Origin: Streptomyces candidus
Lineage (GTDB): Bacteria > Actinomycetota > Actinomycetes > Streptomycetales > Streptomycetaceae
Length of the DNA: 64,000 nucleotides
NCBI RefSeq assembly: GCF_014207445.1
Contig: NZ_JACHEM010000004.1
Coordinates: 62,001-126,000 of the forward strand
Direction: 5' to 3'
The translations under genes were made by a program, and so were the position numbers. Of this stretch, positions 29,629-38,705 are shown one piece after another. The stretch's first letter is position 1. Every line of letters begins with the position of its first letter. Below the pieces are notes generated by a model, which saw only the letters and a program-made list of their open reading frames with translations, made no database searches and was not told the DNA's origin.

Positions 29629-30884
29629 TGCTGGGCGTCCGTCCGGGGCGGGCGGGCTTCGGTCCGGTGCGGTGGGGCGTCCGTCCGGGGCTGGTGCGGG
29701 GCCGGGGTCTGTGCTTGTGGCCGGGTCTGCGGCGCCGTTCGTGGGGCTGCCCGCGCCCCCTCGGCCACCAGGATCGCGTCGCGGTACGCGCGGGCGGCGG
29801 CGCGCAGGGCGGTTTCCGGGTCCGTGCCTTCGGCTTCGGCGCGGGCGGCGAGGGCGAGGAGTTCGTAGCCGACGCGGTTTCCGGCGCCACCGGCTTCACT
29901 GCTGGTGGCCGCGGCGTCGGCACGCGCGCCGGTGGTCGCGCCGGCGCCACTGCCGCTGACTTCGCTGCCGCCGTCGCCGTCGGCCGGGGGTACGACGTCC
30001 AGGCCCGCGCTGCGTACCCGGGAGGCCAGTTTGGCGGCGAGGGCCAGAGCGGGCTGCGCGAGCGGGATGCCCTCCGTGACCGAGGCGCGCTGCTTCTCGA
30101 CGGCCTTGGTGCGCAGCCAGGTGGCCTTGACCTCCTCGGGCGTCTCGGCGGTCTCGTCGCCGAAGACGTGCGGGTGGCGGTGGATGAGCTTGTCGATGAG
30201 CGTGGCGGCCACGTCGTCGATCGAGAAGGGCGCGTCCGCCCCGTCCTCGTCCTCGTCCTCCCCGGGCGCTTCCTGCGCGATGCGGGCGTGGAAGACGACC
30301 TGGAGGAGTACGTCGCCGAGTTCCTCGCGCAGTTCCGTGCGGTCACCGGTCTCGATGGCCTCGACGAGTTCGTACGCCTCCTCGATGCCGTACTTGGCGA
30401 GGCCCTCGTGCGTCTGCCGGGAGGACCACGGGCACTCGCGGCGGATCCGGTCCATGACGTGGACCAGGTCGAGGAGGCGGGCCCCGGGCAGGTCGTACGA
30501 ACCGGGCAGGAGCTCCAGGTCGGGCATCTGGACCCTGTTCGACCCGGCGAGGCGGGCGAGACCGTCGGTGAGGCGCTGGTCTCCCTCGCCCGAGGGGAGG
30601 ACCACGGCGGTGCGCCCGCCCGCGCAGAACGCCACCAGTTCGTCGGCCGCCGGGACGTGCTGCTCGACGGCGACGCCCGCCTCCGCCAGGTACGGCAGCT
30701 GCGGGTGCCCCGGGTCGGCGCACAGCACCCGGTCCGCGGCGCGCAGCGTCTGCCAGGCGGGCCAGGACAGCAGGCCGGGGGCGACCCGGTGGCTGGCGGT
30801 GAGCAGGACGATGCGGCCGGGGGCGGACGCCGCGTCGGGTGCGTCCGGTGCGTCGTCAGGTGCGTCAGGTGTTTCTGTGGTCAC
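29625..30884 (-). CDS. mazG: MazG-family nucleoside triphosphate pyrophosphohydrolase
   Basis: The 419-residue product has a central MazG domain: RRECPWSSRQTHEGLAKYGI, EEAYELVEAI and LREELGDVLLQVVFHARIA, with the EExxE/ExxD metal ligands. The family hydrolyses non-canonical NTPs, and possibly regulates ppGpp. The N-terminal 120 residues are an extra domain typical of actinobacterial MazG; the extreme start is a DAPDDAPDAPD repeat. The C-terminal 80 residues are low complexity (Pro/Arg/Thr). The GTG start at 30884 directly abuts GAAGG, so a leaderless start is possible. Confidence 0.9.
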   Translation of the reverse strand: MTTETPDAPDDAPDAPDAASAPGRIVLLTASHRVAPGLLSWPAWQTLRAADRVLCADPGHPQLPYLAEAGVAVEQHVPAADELVAFCAGGRTAVVLPSGEGDQRLTDGLARLAGSNRVQMPDLELLPGSYDLPGARLLDLVHVMDRIRRECPWSSRQTHEGLAKYGIEEAYELVEAIETGDRTELREELGDVLLQVVFHARIAQEAPGEDEDEDGADAPFSIDDVAATLIDKLIHRHPHVFGDETAETPEEVKATWLRTKAVEKQRASVTEGIPLAQPALALAAKLASRVRSAGLDVVPPADGDGGSEVSGSGAGATTGARADAAATSSEAGGAGNRVGYELLALAARAEAEGTDPETALRAAARAYRDAILVAEGARAAPRTAPQTRPQAQTPAPHQPRTDAPPHRTEARPPRTDAQQ

Positions 30885-31027
30885 CCTTCGACGTTACCCG
30901 TGGGGCACGACGGGCCGGCCGCCCGGTCGCGCCGCACAACCCGCCCGGTCGCGCGGCCGGGTCGGGGTCCGCTCGCGTGACCGTACGGCGGGGGTGGCCG
31001 GTCCCGGGTTGGGGCGCCGGTTCCGGG

Positions 31028-31717
31028 TTACGGGGCCGGTTCCGGGGCGGGCTGGGCGCCCGCGTCCTGTGCGGCCTGTGCCTCGCTGTCCTTGGTCTTC
31101 TGGTTGATCCACGGGGCGCGGTGTTCGACGAGGCCGATCTTCGCGTCGTCCCAGTCGCCGTACCGCGGGTTGACGTCGATCTTCAGGGACTTCGACGCCT
31201 CGGCGAGGATTTGGGTGACCTTCTGCTGGCCCGCCGGGTCGGCGAGGTTGGCGCCGTTCGCGACGGCGATCTTGTTGAGCAGGATCTCCTGGCGGACGGC
31301 CTGCTCGATCTGGTCCGGCGCGATGCCGCGCTGGAGCAGCATCGCCTCCAGCTTGTCCGCTCCCTGCGCCTGCCCGACGGCGGCGTCGCGCGCCTGCTGG
31401 ATCTCCTTGCGGGAGGCGGTGACCCCGGCGTCCGCGGCGGCGCGCTCGACGACCCGGCCGAAGATCATGCTGTGCAGCTTGGCACGGCCCATCTGTCCGG
31501 TGCCGCTGATGGCCTGGTCGCCCTGCGGCGACTTCGCCTGTGCGTTCCGTACGTCCCTGACCTGTCCCTGGAGCGAGGACACCTCGATGCGGTCGCCGTC
31601 CACGAGGGCCGCCGCGCCGGGGTGCGCCTCGCCGCCGCAGGCCGTGAGGAGGGGGGCTGCGGCGAGCAGTCCGGCGGAGAGGAGGAGCGAGGTGCGGGTG
31701 CGCGTACGGCGGTGCAA
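31028..31717 (-). CDS. SurA N-terminal-like lipoprotein
   Basis: The 229-residue product has a lipoprotein signal (SLLLSAGLLAAAPLLTAC, lipobox LTAC) and a helical SurA/PrsA-like N-terminal domain (RAKLHSMIFGRVVERAAADA; VRQEILLNKIAVANG). It should act as an extracytoplasmic chaperone anchored to the membrane. It lacks a visible rotamase domain. The start is TTG 31717, five bases after GGGAGG; no ATG or GTG in frame is better placed. Confidence 0.85.
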   Translation of the reverse strand: MHRRTRTRTSLLLSAGLLAAAPLLTACGGEAHPGAAALVDGDRIEVSSLQGQVRDVRNAQAKSPQGDQAISGTGQMGRAKLHSMIFGRVVERAAADAGVTASRKEIQQARDAAVGQAQGADKLEAMLLQRGIAPDQIEQAVRQEILLNKIAVANGANLADPAGQQKVTQILAEASKSLKIDVNPRYGDWDDAKIGLVEHRAPWINQKTKDSEAQAAQDAGAQPAPEPAP

Positions 31718-31779
31718 AGGGTGCCTCCCGGGTGGCGGTGATCGTGCGGCGTTGCACAACAGCCTTGCGGTTGTTGATG

Positions 31780-32796
31780 TTAGGCAGCCGGAGTGGTCCG
31801 GGCCACTGGTTCGACCAACGAGTCGTTCATGAGTTGGGATGCGGCGGGGCCCGGGTACGGCCGGGTGTGGGGCTCGCCGTCGGTCTCGCTCACCAGGAAG
31901 TGCGGGCGGCGCTTGGTCTCGTAGTAGATCCGGCCGACGTATTCGCCGATGACGCCGAGCATCACCATCTGCACCCCGGAGAACGCGGTGACGGCGACGA
32001 GCAGGGTGACGTAACCGGGGGTGTCCACGCCGTTGACCAGTGCGTCCCCGACGATCCACGCGGTGTACAGGCCGGCGACGGTGAGCAGGGCGAGTCCGAG
32101 GTAAAGGGCGGCACGCAGCGGCTTGTCGTTGAAGGAAAGGACACCGTCGAGGCCGTAGTTGAGGAGTTTTCCGAAGGTGTATTTCGAGCGGCCCTGTGCA
32201 CGGACCTCGTTTTCGTAGGAGAAGGTCGCGGTGGGAAATCCTATCCAGGCGAAGAGGCCTTTGGAGAAACGGTTGTACTCGGTGAGCCGGAGGACGGCGT
32301 CCACCGCGCGGCGGGAGAGCAACCGGAAATCACCCACACCGTCGACGAACTCCACGTCGACGAGGCGGTTGACCAGCCGGTAGTAGGCGCGGGCGGTGAG
32401 GGCACGGGTGAAGCGGTCTCCGGTGCGGTTGCGGCGGGCGACGACCTGGTCGTGGCCCTGGGCGTGCAGGGAGATCATGCGGCCGATGAGTTCGGGCGGG
32501 TGCTGGAGGTCCGCGTCCATGATCACCACGGCGTCTCCCGTGGCGTGCCGCAGGCCCGCCAGCATGGCCGCCTCCTTTCCGAAGTTCCGGCTGAAGGAGA
32601 CGTAACGGACGCGGGCGTCGGTGGCGGCCAGCTCACGGATGTGCGTGAGGGTGTCGTCCCGGCTGCCGTCGTCGACGTAGACGAATTCGAATGCGGTGGT
32701 GGGGGCGAGGGGGCCGATTTCCCGTGTGACGCGGTCGTGGAATCGCCGGACGGTGTCCGCCTCGTGGAAACAGGGCACGACGAGGGAGATGAGCAT
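31780..32796 (-). CDS. Family 2 glycosyltransferase, polyprenyl-phosphate type, copy 1
   Basis: The 338-residue product has the GT2 fold: SLVVPCFHEADTVRRF, the VDDGSRDDT nucleotide site, SFSRNFGKEAAMLAGLRHAT, the metal-binding IMDADLQHPPELI, and two C-terminal membrane segments (ALYLGLALLTVAGLYTAWIV; VAVTAFSGVQMVMLGVIGEY). It matches GtrB/DPM1-type enzymes that load a sugar onto undecaprenyl phosphate. Start is unsure: ATG 32796 fits the family, GTG 32832 would add 12 residues, and neither has a ribosome site. It is divergent from a YfhO-like gene. Confidence 0.9.
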   Translation of the reverse strand: MLISLVVPCFHEADTVRRFHDRVTREIGPLAPTTAFEFVYVDDGSRDDTLTHIRELAATDARVRYVSFSRNFGKEAAMLAGLRHATGDAVVIMDADLQHPPELIGRMISLHAQGHDQVVARRNRTGDRFTRALTARAYYRLVNRLVDVEFVDGVGDFRLLSRRAVDAVLRLTEYNRFSKGLFAWIGFPTATFSYENEVRAQGRSKYTFGKLLNYGLDGVLSFNDKPLRAALYLGLALLTVAGLYTAWIVGDALVNGVDTPGYVTLLVAVTAFSGVQMVMLGVIGEYVGRIYYETKRRPHFLVSETDGEPHTRPYPGPAASQLMNDSLVEPVARTTPAA

Positions 32797-32918
32797 GTGC
32801 CATGGCAGCGCGCGGAGATGACGTTCTCTCACGGGGGAGGTGACGGGCGGCGGGCGATTCGGTTAACGGAATCGCGGGACGGTGGTGGAGCGCCATCCGC
32901 CTGTTTAGGTTCGGTTCC

Positions 32919-35480
32919 ATGCTCATTCGGCTTCCCGGAAAACGCCCCGTCGCGGCTTCTGCCCTGCTCGCCGCCCTCGTGGCGGGTTTCACCCACTGTC
33001 TGGGGTCGGCGCTGGCCGGAAGCCGGCCGTTCGGCTCGATGAACCGGAACGTGAACGACCTGGGAACGCAGTTCGTCCCCTTCCACACGTATCTCTGGGA
33101 CCTGCTGCACGGCCGTGCAGACGGCGGCTGGCTGATCAACTGGCAGGCCGGATACGGCTCCAGTTTCCTGCCGGACCTGGGCACCTACCTGTCGAGCCCG
33201 TTCGCCCTGCTGGTCGCGTTCTTCCCGCGGGATCGAATAGACCTCGCGGTGTACGTGGTGTCGGTGGCCCGGATAGCGGTGGCGGCGGCGGTGATGGCCT
33301 GGCTGCTGATGACGATGCGCCCGAAGGGGCGCTGGTGGCTCGCCGGGACACTGGGTTCCGCGTACGCGCTGTGCGGCTGGGCGGTGACCGAGGCGTCGTA
33401 CAACCCGATGTGGCTGGACGGGCTGATCGCGTTCCCGCTGCTGTGCGTGGTGGGCGAGTGGGTGCATGCGGGGCGCGGGCTGCGGGTGTGGTTCGTGGGC
33501 GGGGTGCTGCTGGTGGCGCTCGTGTGGACGGCGAACTTCTACACGGCGTACATGGCGACCCTCGGGGCGGGGCTGGTGCTGGGGGCGCGGCTGCTGATGG
33601 AGGGGGGCCCGCGTCCGCTGCGTACGGCGGCACGGGCGTGCGCGGTGGTGGCGCTGGGAATCGGGCTGTCCGCGCCGGTGCTGCTCACGGTGTTCGCGGG
33701 GACCCGGCACGCGTATCCCGGGATGGGCCTGACGTTCCGGCCGGCCGGGTGGGGCGAGGTGCTGGCACGGCTGATCCCGGGGACGTACGCCTTCAGCTCC
33801 CCCGCCATGTACGTGAGCTCGGCGGTCCTGGTCCTGGCCCTCGCGCTGCCCTTCCACCGGGGGGTGGCGGTGCGGATACGGGCGGGGTGGTGCGTGCTCG
33901 TGGTGGCGGTGCTGGTGTCGATGCAGTGGGGGCCCACCCATCTGGCGTGGCACGCGTTCGCGGAGCCCAACGGGAGCCCGTACCGGCAGACGTTCGTCCT
34001 GTCCGGGGTGCTGGTGATGGCCGCGTGGGCGGCGGTGTGCGGCGGCGCGCCGGGGCGGCGGGCGCTGACGGGCGCTGCGGGCTCCGTGGTGCTGCTGGGG
34101 CTGGCCGGACTGGGGAGTTCGGATACCGGAAGGGGGGCGTGGCTGGGCTGGGGGGCCGGGCTGGTGGCGGTGGTGGGTGCCCTGGTGCTGCTGAGGAGGG
34201 CGGCGCCGGTGGGGCCCGCGGCACGGCGCCGGTACCTGGCGGCGGCGGCCGTCCTGCTGGTCGGGTGCACGGTCGGGCAGTCGGCCCTGACCACGGCGTG
34301 GGCGGCGCAGCGCCGGGTGGCGACGCAGGACGACCACGCGCCGTACGGGGAGCGCCAGGCGGTGCAGCGCGCGGTGATCGCGGACGTCGGCGGCTGGCCG
34401 CGGTGGCGTACCGACCCGGGGCGGACGCAGACCGTGCACAACGACGCGCTGGTGGTCGGCGGTCAGGGCGTCTCGTACTACAGCAGCATGACCTCCGACG
34501 TGCTGACCCGGACCCTGACCGCGCTCGGCGACGGCTGGAACGGCAGCGGACGCGCGCCGCACAGTCTGGACAACCCGGTGACCGACGCGGTGTTCGGGGT
34601 CGGCGCCCGGCTGCGGTCGACGTACCGGCAGGGGCGGGACACGGAGTTCGAGGTGGTGCGGAGGCAGGCGGGACCGCTGGTGGGGATACGGCCGGCCGGC
34701 GGCCCGGCCGCGTACGGACACTCCGCCTTCGCCAACCAGGAACTGCTGCTGGGGGCGCAGGTCTACGAGCGGCTCGCGGGGACCTCGGGGGCGTGCACGC
34801 CGGGGACGCCGGTGTACGTGTGGGCGCCCGGTCTGAAGGGCACGGCGCGGCTGGCCGGCGGTCCCGCGGTCCGCTTCGAGGCCAAGAAGGGGCGGGTGCG
34901 CGCGCCGATGCAGGGCGTGGGGGCGGCCCCGGCGGACGGCAGGGTGCGCGTCGAGCTCCGGGGCACGGGGGCGCGGGGCGCGGAGGTGGCGTGCTTGCGG
35001 GAGGACCGGCTCGCCACGGCGGTACGGGAGCTGAGGGCGACGGCGGCGGACACCGTGGAGGTGGGGGACGGGACGGTACGGGCGCGGTGGGCGAGCGGCC
35101 GGGCGGCCGACGGGACCGCGGTCCTGGCGATTCCGCGGATCGCGGGGTGGCGGTGCGCGGTGGACGGCGGCGGGCTGCGGCCGGCCGACGCGTACCTGGG
35201 GCTGGTGGCGGTGCCGGTGGGGGCGGGAACCCGGGAGGTCCGGTGCGCGTTCCGGCCGCCGGGGCTGCGGGCGGGGGTGGTGGTGGGCGCCGGGGCGTTG
35301 GCAGCCGTGGCGACGGTCGCGGTGGTGGGCGCTCTGCGGCGCAGACGCGAGGACGCGGGTCCGCACGGGGAGGCGCCCTCGACGGGGGACGGCCCGGCCG
35401 CGCTTTCGCGGCCCTCGACGGGCACCGGGCGGGAAGCCACGGACACCGGGCGGGCCGAAGCGGTCCGGCCCGCCCGGTGA
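32919..35480 (+). CDS. YfhO-like giant membrane protein, copy 1
   Basis: The 853-residue product has about twelve membrane segments in the first 450 residues and an extracytoplasmic C-terminal half, the YfhO layout. The block NDLGTQFVPFHTYLWDLLHG then INWQAGYGSSFLPDL is characteristic of the family. YfhO proteins are GT-C type glycosyltransferases that move sugars from a polyprenyl carrier to a cell-surface polymer. It is paralogous to the C-terminal part of the GtrA fusion that converges on it 18 bases away. ATG 32919 has no strong ribosome site. Confidence 0.88.
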   Translation: MLIRLPGKRPVAASALLAALVAGFTHCLGSALAGSRPFGSMNRNVNDLGTQFVPFHTYLWDLLHGRADGGWLINWQAGYGSSFLPDLGTYLSSPFALLVAFFPRDRIDLAVYVVSVARIAVAAAVMAWLLMTMRPKGRWWLAGTLGSAYALCGWAVTEASYNPMWLDGLIAFPLLCVVGEWVHAGRGLRVWFVGGVLLVALVWTANFYTAYMATLGAGLVLGARLLMEGGPRPLRTAARACAVVALGIGLSAPVLLTVFAGTRHAYPGMGLTFRPAGWGEVLARLIPGTYAFSSPAMYVSSAVLVLALALPFHRGVAVRIRAGWCVLVVAVLVSMQWGPTHLAWHAFAEPNGSPYRQTFVLSGVLVMAAWAAVCGGAPGRRALTGAAGSVVLLGLAGLGSSDTGRGAWLGWGAGLVAVVGALVLLRRAAPVGPAARRRYLAAAAVLLVGCTVGQSALTTAWAAQRRVATQDDHAPYGERQAVQRAVIADVGGWPRWRTDPGRTQTVHNDALVVGGQGVSYYSSMTSDVLTRTLTALGDGWNGSGRAPHSLDNPVTDAVFGVGARLRSTYRQGRDTEFEVVRRQAGPLVGIRPAGGPAAYGHSAFANQELLLGAQVYERLAGTSGACTPGTPVYVWAPGLKGTARLAGGPAVRFEAKKGRVRAPMQGVGAAPADGRVRVELRGTGARGAEVACLREDRLATAVRELRATAADTVEVGDGTVRARWASGRAADGTAVLAIPRIAGWRCAVDGGGLRPADAYLGLVAVPVGAGTREVRCAFRPPGLRAGVVVGAGALAAVATVAVVGALRRRREDAGPHGEAPSTGDGPAALSRPSTGTGREATDTGRAEAVRPAR

Positions 35481-35498
35481 AGAGGCGCGAGGCGGCTG

Positions 35499-38400
35499 TC
35501 AGCCCACCCGGGCGACGGCCCGTACGCCGCTTTCCGTCCCCGGTGCCGCGTCGGTGACCACCGTGCCGGTGCGCCCCGTGTCGCGCCCGCCACGGCGCCC
35601 CCGGGTGCGGGACCGCACCGCGACGCCCGCCAGCACCGCCAGTCCCGCTGCGCTGCCCAGCAGTCCGGGCGTCAGGCCCGCCTGGGTGTACGTGCAGGTG
35701 AAGCGGGACGCCCGTTCCCCGAGCGGGACGGCGATCAGGCCCTGGAAGGCGGCCGCGGGGCGCGGCGCTCCGCCGTCCACGGCGCACTGCCAGCCCTTCA
35801 CGGCGGGCGCCGCCACCACCGCGGTGCCTCCGGTGCGCTCGCGCAGCGTGGCGCGGATCTCATGTCCGGACATGGTGAGCTGGGCCGGGGCGGAGACCCG
35901 CAGGGCGGAGATCGCGCTGTTCAGCCTGCCGCTGTCCAGGCAGCCCACCGGGCGTTCCGGGATCCACTGCCCCTTCCTGGTCGGGACGAAGGACACCGTG
36001 AGGCGGCCGTTGCCCGGCACCTGTGCCAGTTCGCGCACCGGAGCCGCCGTCATCGTGCTGCCCCGGCCGAACCACGCCCGGTCGGGACCGCCCGAGACGC
36101 CCACCCGCCCCGCGAACCACGGTGCGTGCGCGTACGCCGTACTGCCGGGAGAGCACCGCACCTCGAAGACGCTGCGGTGGCCCTTGCGGACCGGCCAGCC
36201 CTCGGGGCCCGGCCGTTCCCCGTTCGCCGCCCGCAGTCCGGGCACCTGGTACACGGGAGCGCCGATCGCACTGTTCAGCCGGTCGAAGGCGGTGTCGGCG
36301 GTGTCCGCGGTGTCCGCGCCCACCGGGGCCCCTGAGGTGTCCGTGCGCACGCCCTGCGGTCGTACCGTCACCACCGGCGCCGCTTCCGCCCGGCGGATCT
36401 CGGCGTTGCGGGTGCCCACCGGATTCGCGGCGACGTAGGTCGTGGAACCCATCAGCGCCAGGCCGACGGGCTCTTCGAAGCTCTTGGTGTGACGGCCCTC
36501 GATGTACCAGCCCGCGCCCAGCCGCTGAAGGGTGCGCGCCGTCTCCACGGGCAGGTGACTGCTGTAGTACGCGCCGCCCTGACCGCCGAGCAGCATCGGG
36601 TCGTTGTTGGCGTACTCGTGCGGCCCCGGGTCGCTGCGCTGCCAGGGGAGGCCGTCCCCCGCGCGCAGCGCCTCGCGCGTCCTGAGCGTCTCGGCGTCGT
36701 AGGTGCGCTTGGGGTGGTACCAGGGGATGCGGTCCTTGATGGCGGTCACCGAGAAGACGGTGTACGCGCAGGACAGCAGCACCGCGCAGCCGAGCCCGGC
36801 GGCGACCAGCGCGCGTGCCGTGCGCGCGCCGGGAAGTCCCGGCCGCCCGTACCGGTGCAGCAGCCACAGTCCCGCCCACATCACCGGGATGCCGCCGAGG
36901 GACAGCACCAGGGTGGAGGTGCCCACCGTCTTCTGTCCGGCGGTGAACAGCACCGCGGCGGCCAGCACGGCCGCCCCGCGCAGGAGTTCGCGCGGTTCGG
37001 GTACGCGGGAGAGCGCCAGCCACGCCACCATCGTGAGGATGCCGCTGAGGACGAACGTCGCCCGGTACGGGCTGCCGTTGGGCAGTGCGAACGCGTGCCA
37101 CAGCAGTACGCCCGGTTCGAGCACGAAGGACACCGCGACCAGCAGGACGAGCCCCCACCACAGCACCCGCTCACGCACCGGCGCCGACTTCTGGAAGAGG
37201 TACGTGGCGACCAGGACCAGCCCCAGGAGCCCGAAGCAGATGCCGGGGGCCACCATCGAGGTGCGGCCGCCGGGGAAGATCTGGGCGAGGTAGAGCACCG
37301 GGTCCGGTGGGCCCTTGTACGGGCGGGCCGTGACCGGCTGCGACGCCTTGCTGGAGAGGTACGAGACGGTGAGCGCGGGCGCGACCAGCAGCAGTGACGT
37401 CGCGGCCATGCCGGCCGCCCGCAGCAGTACGCGCGTGCGCGCGCGCCAGGACAGGTCGTCCCGCAGCAGCAGCCGTACGACCAGTACGAGTGCCGCGCCG
37501 AGGGTGGCCATGGCCGCGGTGTAGAAGTTCGCCGCCCAGCACAGGGCGACGAGCAGGGTGCCGAGGACCCAGCGGCGCCCGTGCAGGCACCAGTCGGCGG
37601 CGATGCCGATGAGCGGCAGCGCGATGGGCCCCCACATCCACATGGGGTCGGCGGCACCGTCGCTGATCACCCAGGCGCACAGGGCGTACCCGACCGCCAG
37701 CAGCCCGCGCTGCCAGGCGGGGCCGGGGCGCAGCCTGGCCAGGAAGACCGTCATGGCGGTGGCGGCGAGGCCGAGGCAGAGCAGGGTGACCAGGAAGACG
37801 GGCAGCTCGACCATGTCGCGCGGGAACAGTGCGACGAGGAACGAGAGGGGGTTGGTGAGGTAGGTGAAGAAGTCGGGGAGGAACGGGACGCCGTATCCGC
37901 TGTTCCAGTTGTAGAGCAGGTCGCCCTGCGCCTCGCCGTGCAGCAGGTCCCGCAGGTGCGCGTGGTACGGCACGAACTGGTTGCCGAGGTCGTTGACGGC
38001 CCTCGACTTCGGCCCGAAGGGGTACACACCGTTCAGCGCCAGGCCCAGGCTGTAGGCGGCCATGGCGACGACTCCGGCGAGGGCGGCGACCGGCCGTTCG
38101 GCGGAGAGCAGGCGACCGGCGCGCTGCTGCCACGCGCGCGCACGCGCGGGCGTGGCGGGGGTGACGCGGGTGGCACCGGCGGTGGCGGTGCCCGGAGTCG
38201 TGCCGGGGCCGTTCGCCGTGCGGCCGTTCTCCGCGGGGCCGTTCTCCGCGGGGCCGTTCTCCGCGGGGCCGTTCTCCGCGGGGCCGTTCTCCGCGGGGCC
38301 GTTCTCCGCGGGGCCGTTCCCGGCCGCGGTTGCGTCCTCGCGGGTCAGGATCCGCCGCGACAGTACGAACGTCACGGGGATGGCCGCCGCAGCCGCCACC

Positions 38401-38705
38401 AGCGGCGCGATCCGCTCGTCCATGTCGCACCACTCGACGAGCACGAAAACGCCCACCGAGGTGACGACGAAGTTCGTCAGGTTGGTGAGCGGGAACAGCA
38501 GGAACTTCCGCCAGGTGGGGCGGGTGCGATAGGTGAAGTAGGTGTTCAGGAAGAACGAACCCACCATGCTGAGCAGGAACGCCACCACGTAGGCGGGGTA
38601 GTACGGCAGCCACTGGTGCAGGACCAGGTAGAAACCGTAGAACGTGCCCGTGTTGACCGCGCCCACCAGCGCGAACCGGAGCACCTGAAGGATCTGCGAA
38701 CTCAC
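35499..38705 (-). CDS. GtrA-YfhO fusion membrane protein
   Basis: The 1068-residue product begins with a GtrA domain (about residues 5-125: VLRFALVGAVNTGTFYGFYL, FLLSMVGSFFLNTYFTYRTR, four membrane segments). A linker follows with six tandem NGPAE units, then a YfhO-like protein (VNDLGNQFVPYHAHLRDLLH; YNWNSGYGVPFLPD) with many membrane segments and an outer C-terminal domain. GtrA is usually a separate flippase-like protein that works with a GT2 enzyme, so the fusion joins flipping and transfer. I start at GTG 38705, which overlaps the upstream glycosyltransferase stop (GTGA); GTG 38726 is an alternative. Confidence 0.9.
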   Translation of the reverse strand: MSSQILQVLRFALVGAVNTGTFYGFYLVLHQWLPYYPAYVVAFLLSMVGSFFLNTYFTYRTRPTWRKFLLFPLTNLTNFVVTSVGVFVLVEWCDMDERIAPLVAAAAAIPVTFVLSRRILTREDATAAGNGPAENGPAENGPAENGPAENGPAENGPAENGRTANGPGTTPGTATAGATRVTPATPARARAWQQRAGRLLSAERPVAALAGVVAMAAYSLGLALNGVYPFGPKSRAVNDLGNQFVPYHAHLRDLLHGEAQGDLLYNWNSGYGVPFLPDFFTYLTNPLSFLVALFPRDMVELPVFLVTLLCLGLAATAMTVFLARLRPGPAWQRGLLAVGYALCAWVISDGAADPMWMWGPIALPLIGIAADWCLHGRRWVLGTLLVALCWAANFYTAAMATLGAALVLVVRLLLRDDLSWRARTRVLLRAAGMAATSLLLVAPALTVSYLSSKASQPVTARPYKGPPDPVLYLAQIFPGGRTSMVAPGICFGLLGLVLVATYLFQKSAPVRERVLWWGLVLLVAVSFVLEPGVLLWHAFALPNGSPYRATFVLSGILTMVAWLALSRVPEPRELLRGAAVLAAAVLFTAGQKTVGTSTLVLSLGGIPVMWAGLWLLHRYGRPGLPGARTARALVAAGLGCAVLLSCAYTVFSVTAIKDRIPWYHPKRTYDAETLRTREALRAGDGLPWQRSDPGPHEYANNDPMLLGGQGGAYYSSHLPVETARTLQRLGAGWYIEGRHTKSFEEPVGLALMGSTTYVAANPVGTRNAEIRRAEAAPVVTVRPQGVRTDTSGAPVGADTADTADTAFDRLNSAIGAPVYQVPGLRAANGERPGPEGWPVRKGHRSVFEVRCSPGSTAYAHAPWFAGRVGVSGGPDRAWFGRGSTMTAAPVRELAQVPGNGRLTVSFVPTRKGQWIPERPVGCLDSGRLNSAISALRVSAPAQLTMSGHEIRATLRERTGGTAVVAAPAVKGWQCAVDGGAPRPAAAFQGLIAVPLGERASRFTCTYTQAGLTPGLLGSAAGLAVLAGVAVRSRTRGRRGGRDTGRTGTVVTDAAPGTESGVRAVARVG
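38222..38322. repeat. 15-bp minisatellite inside the fusion gene
   Basis: The unit GGGCCGTTCTCCGCG repeats head to tail about six times and encodes NGPAE units on the minus strand. Being a multiple of three, copy-number change lengthens or shortens the linker without breaking the frame. Confidence 0.9.

Noticed and set aside
32829-35366. Long minus-strand frame opposite the first YfhO-like gene
   Set aside because: Low-complexity His/Arg/Pro content opposite a clear membrane protein.
38222-38322. CRISPR-like array
   Set aside because: Units are contiguous with no spacers and encode protein repeats in frame.
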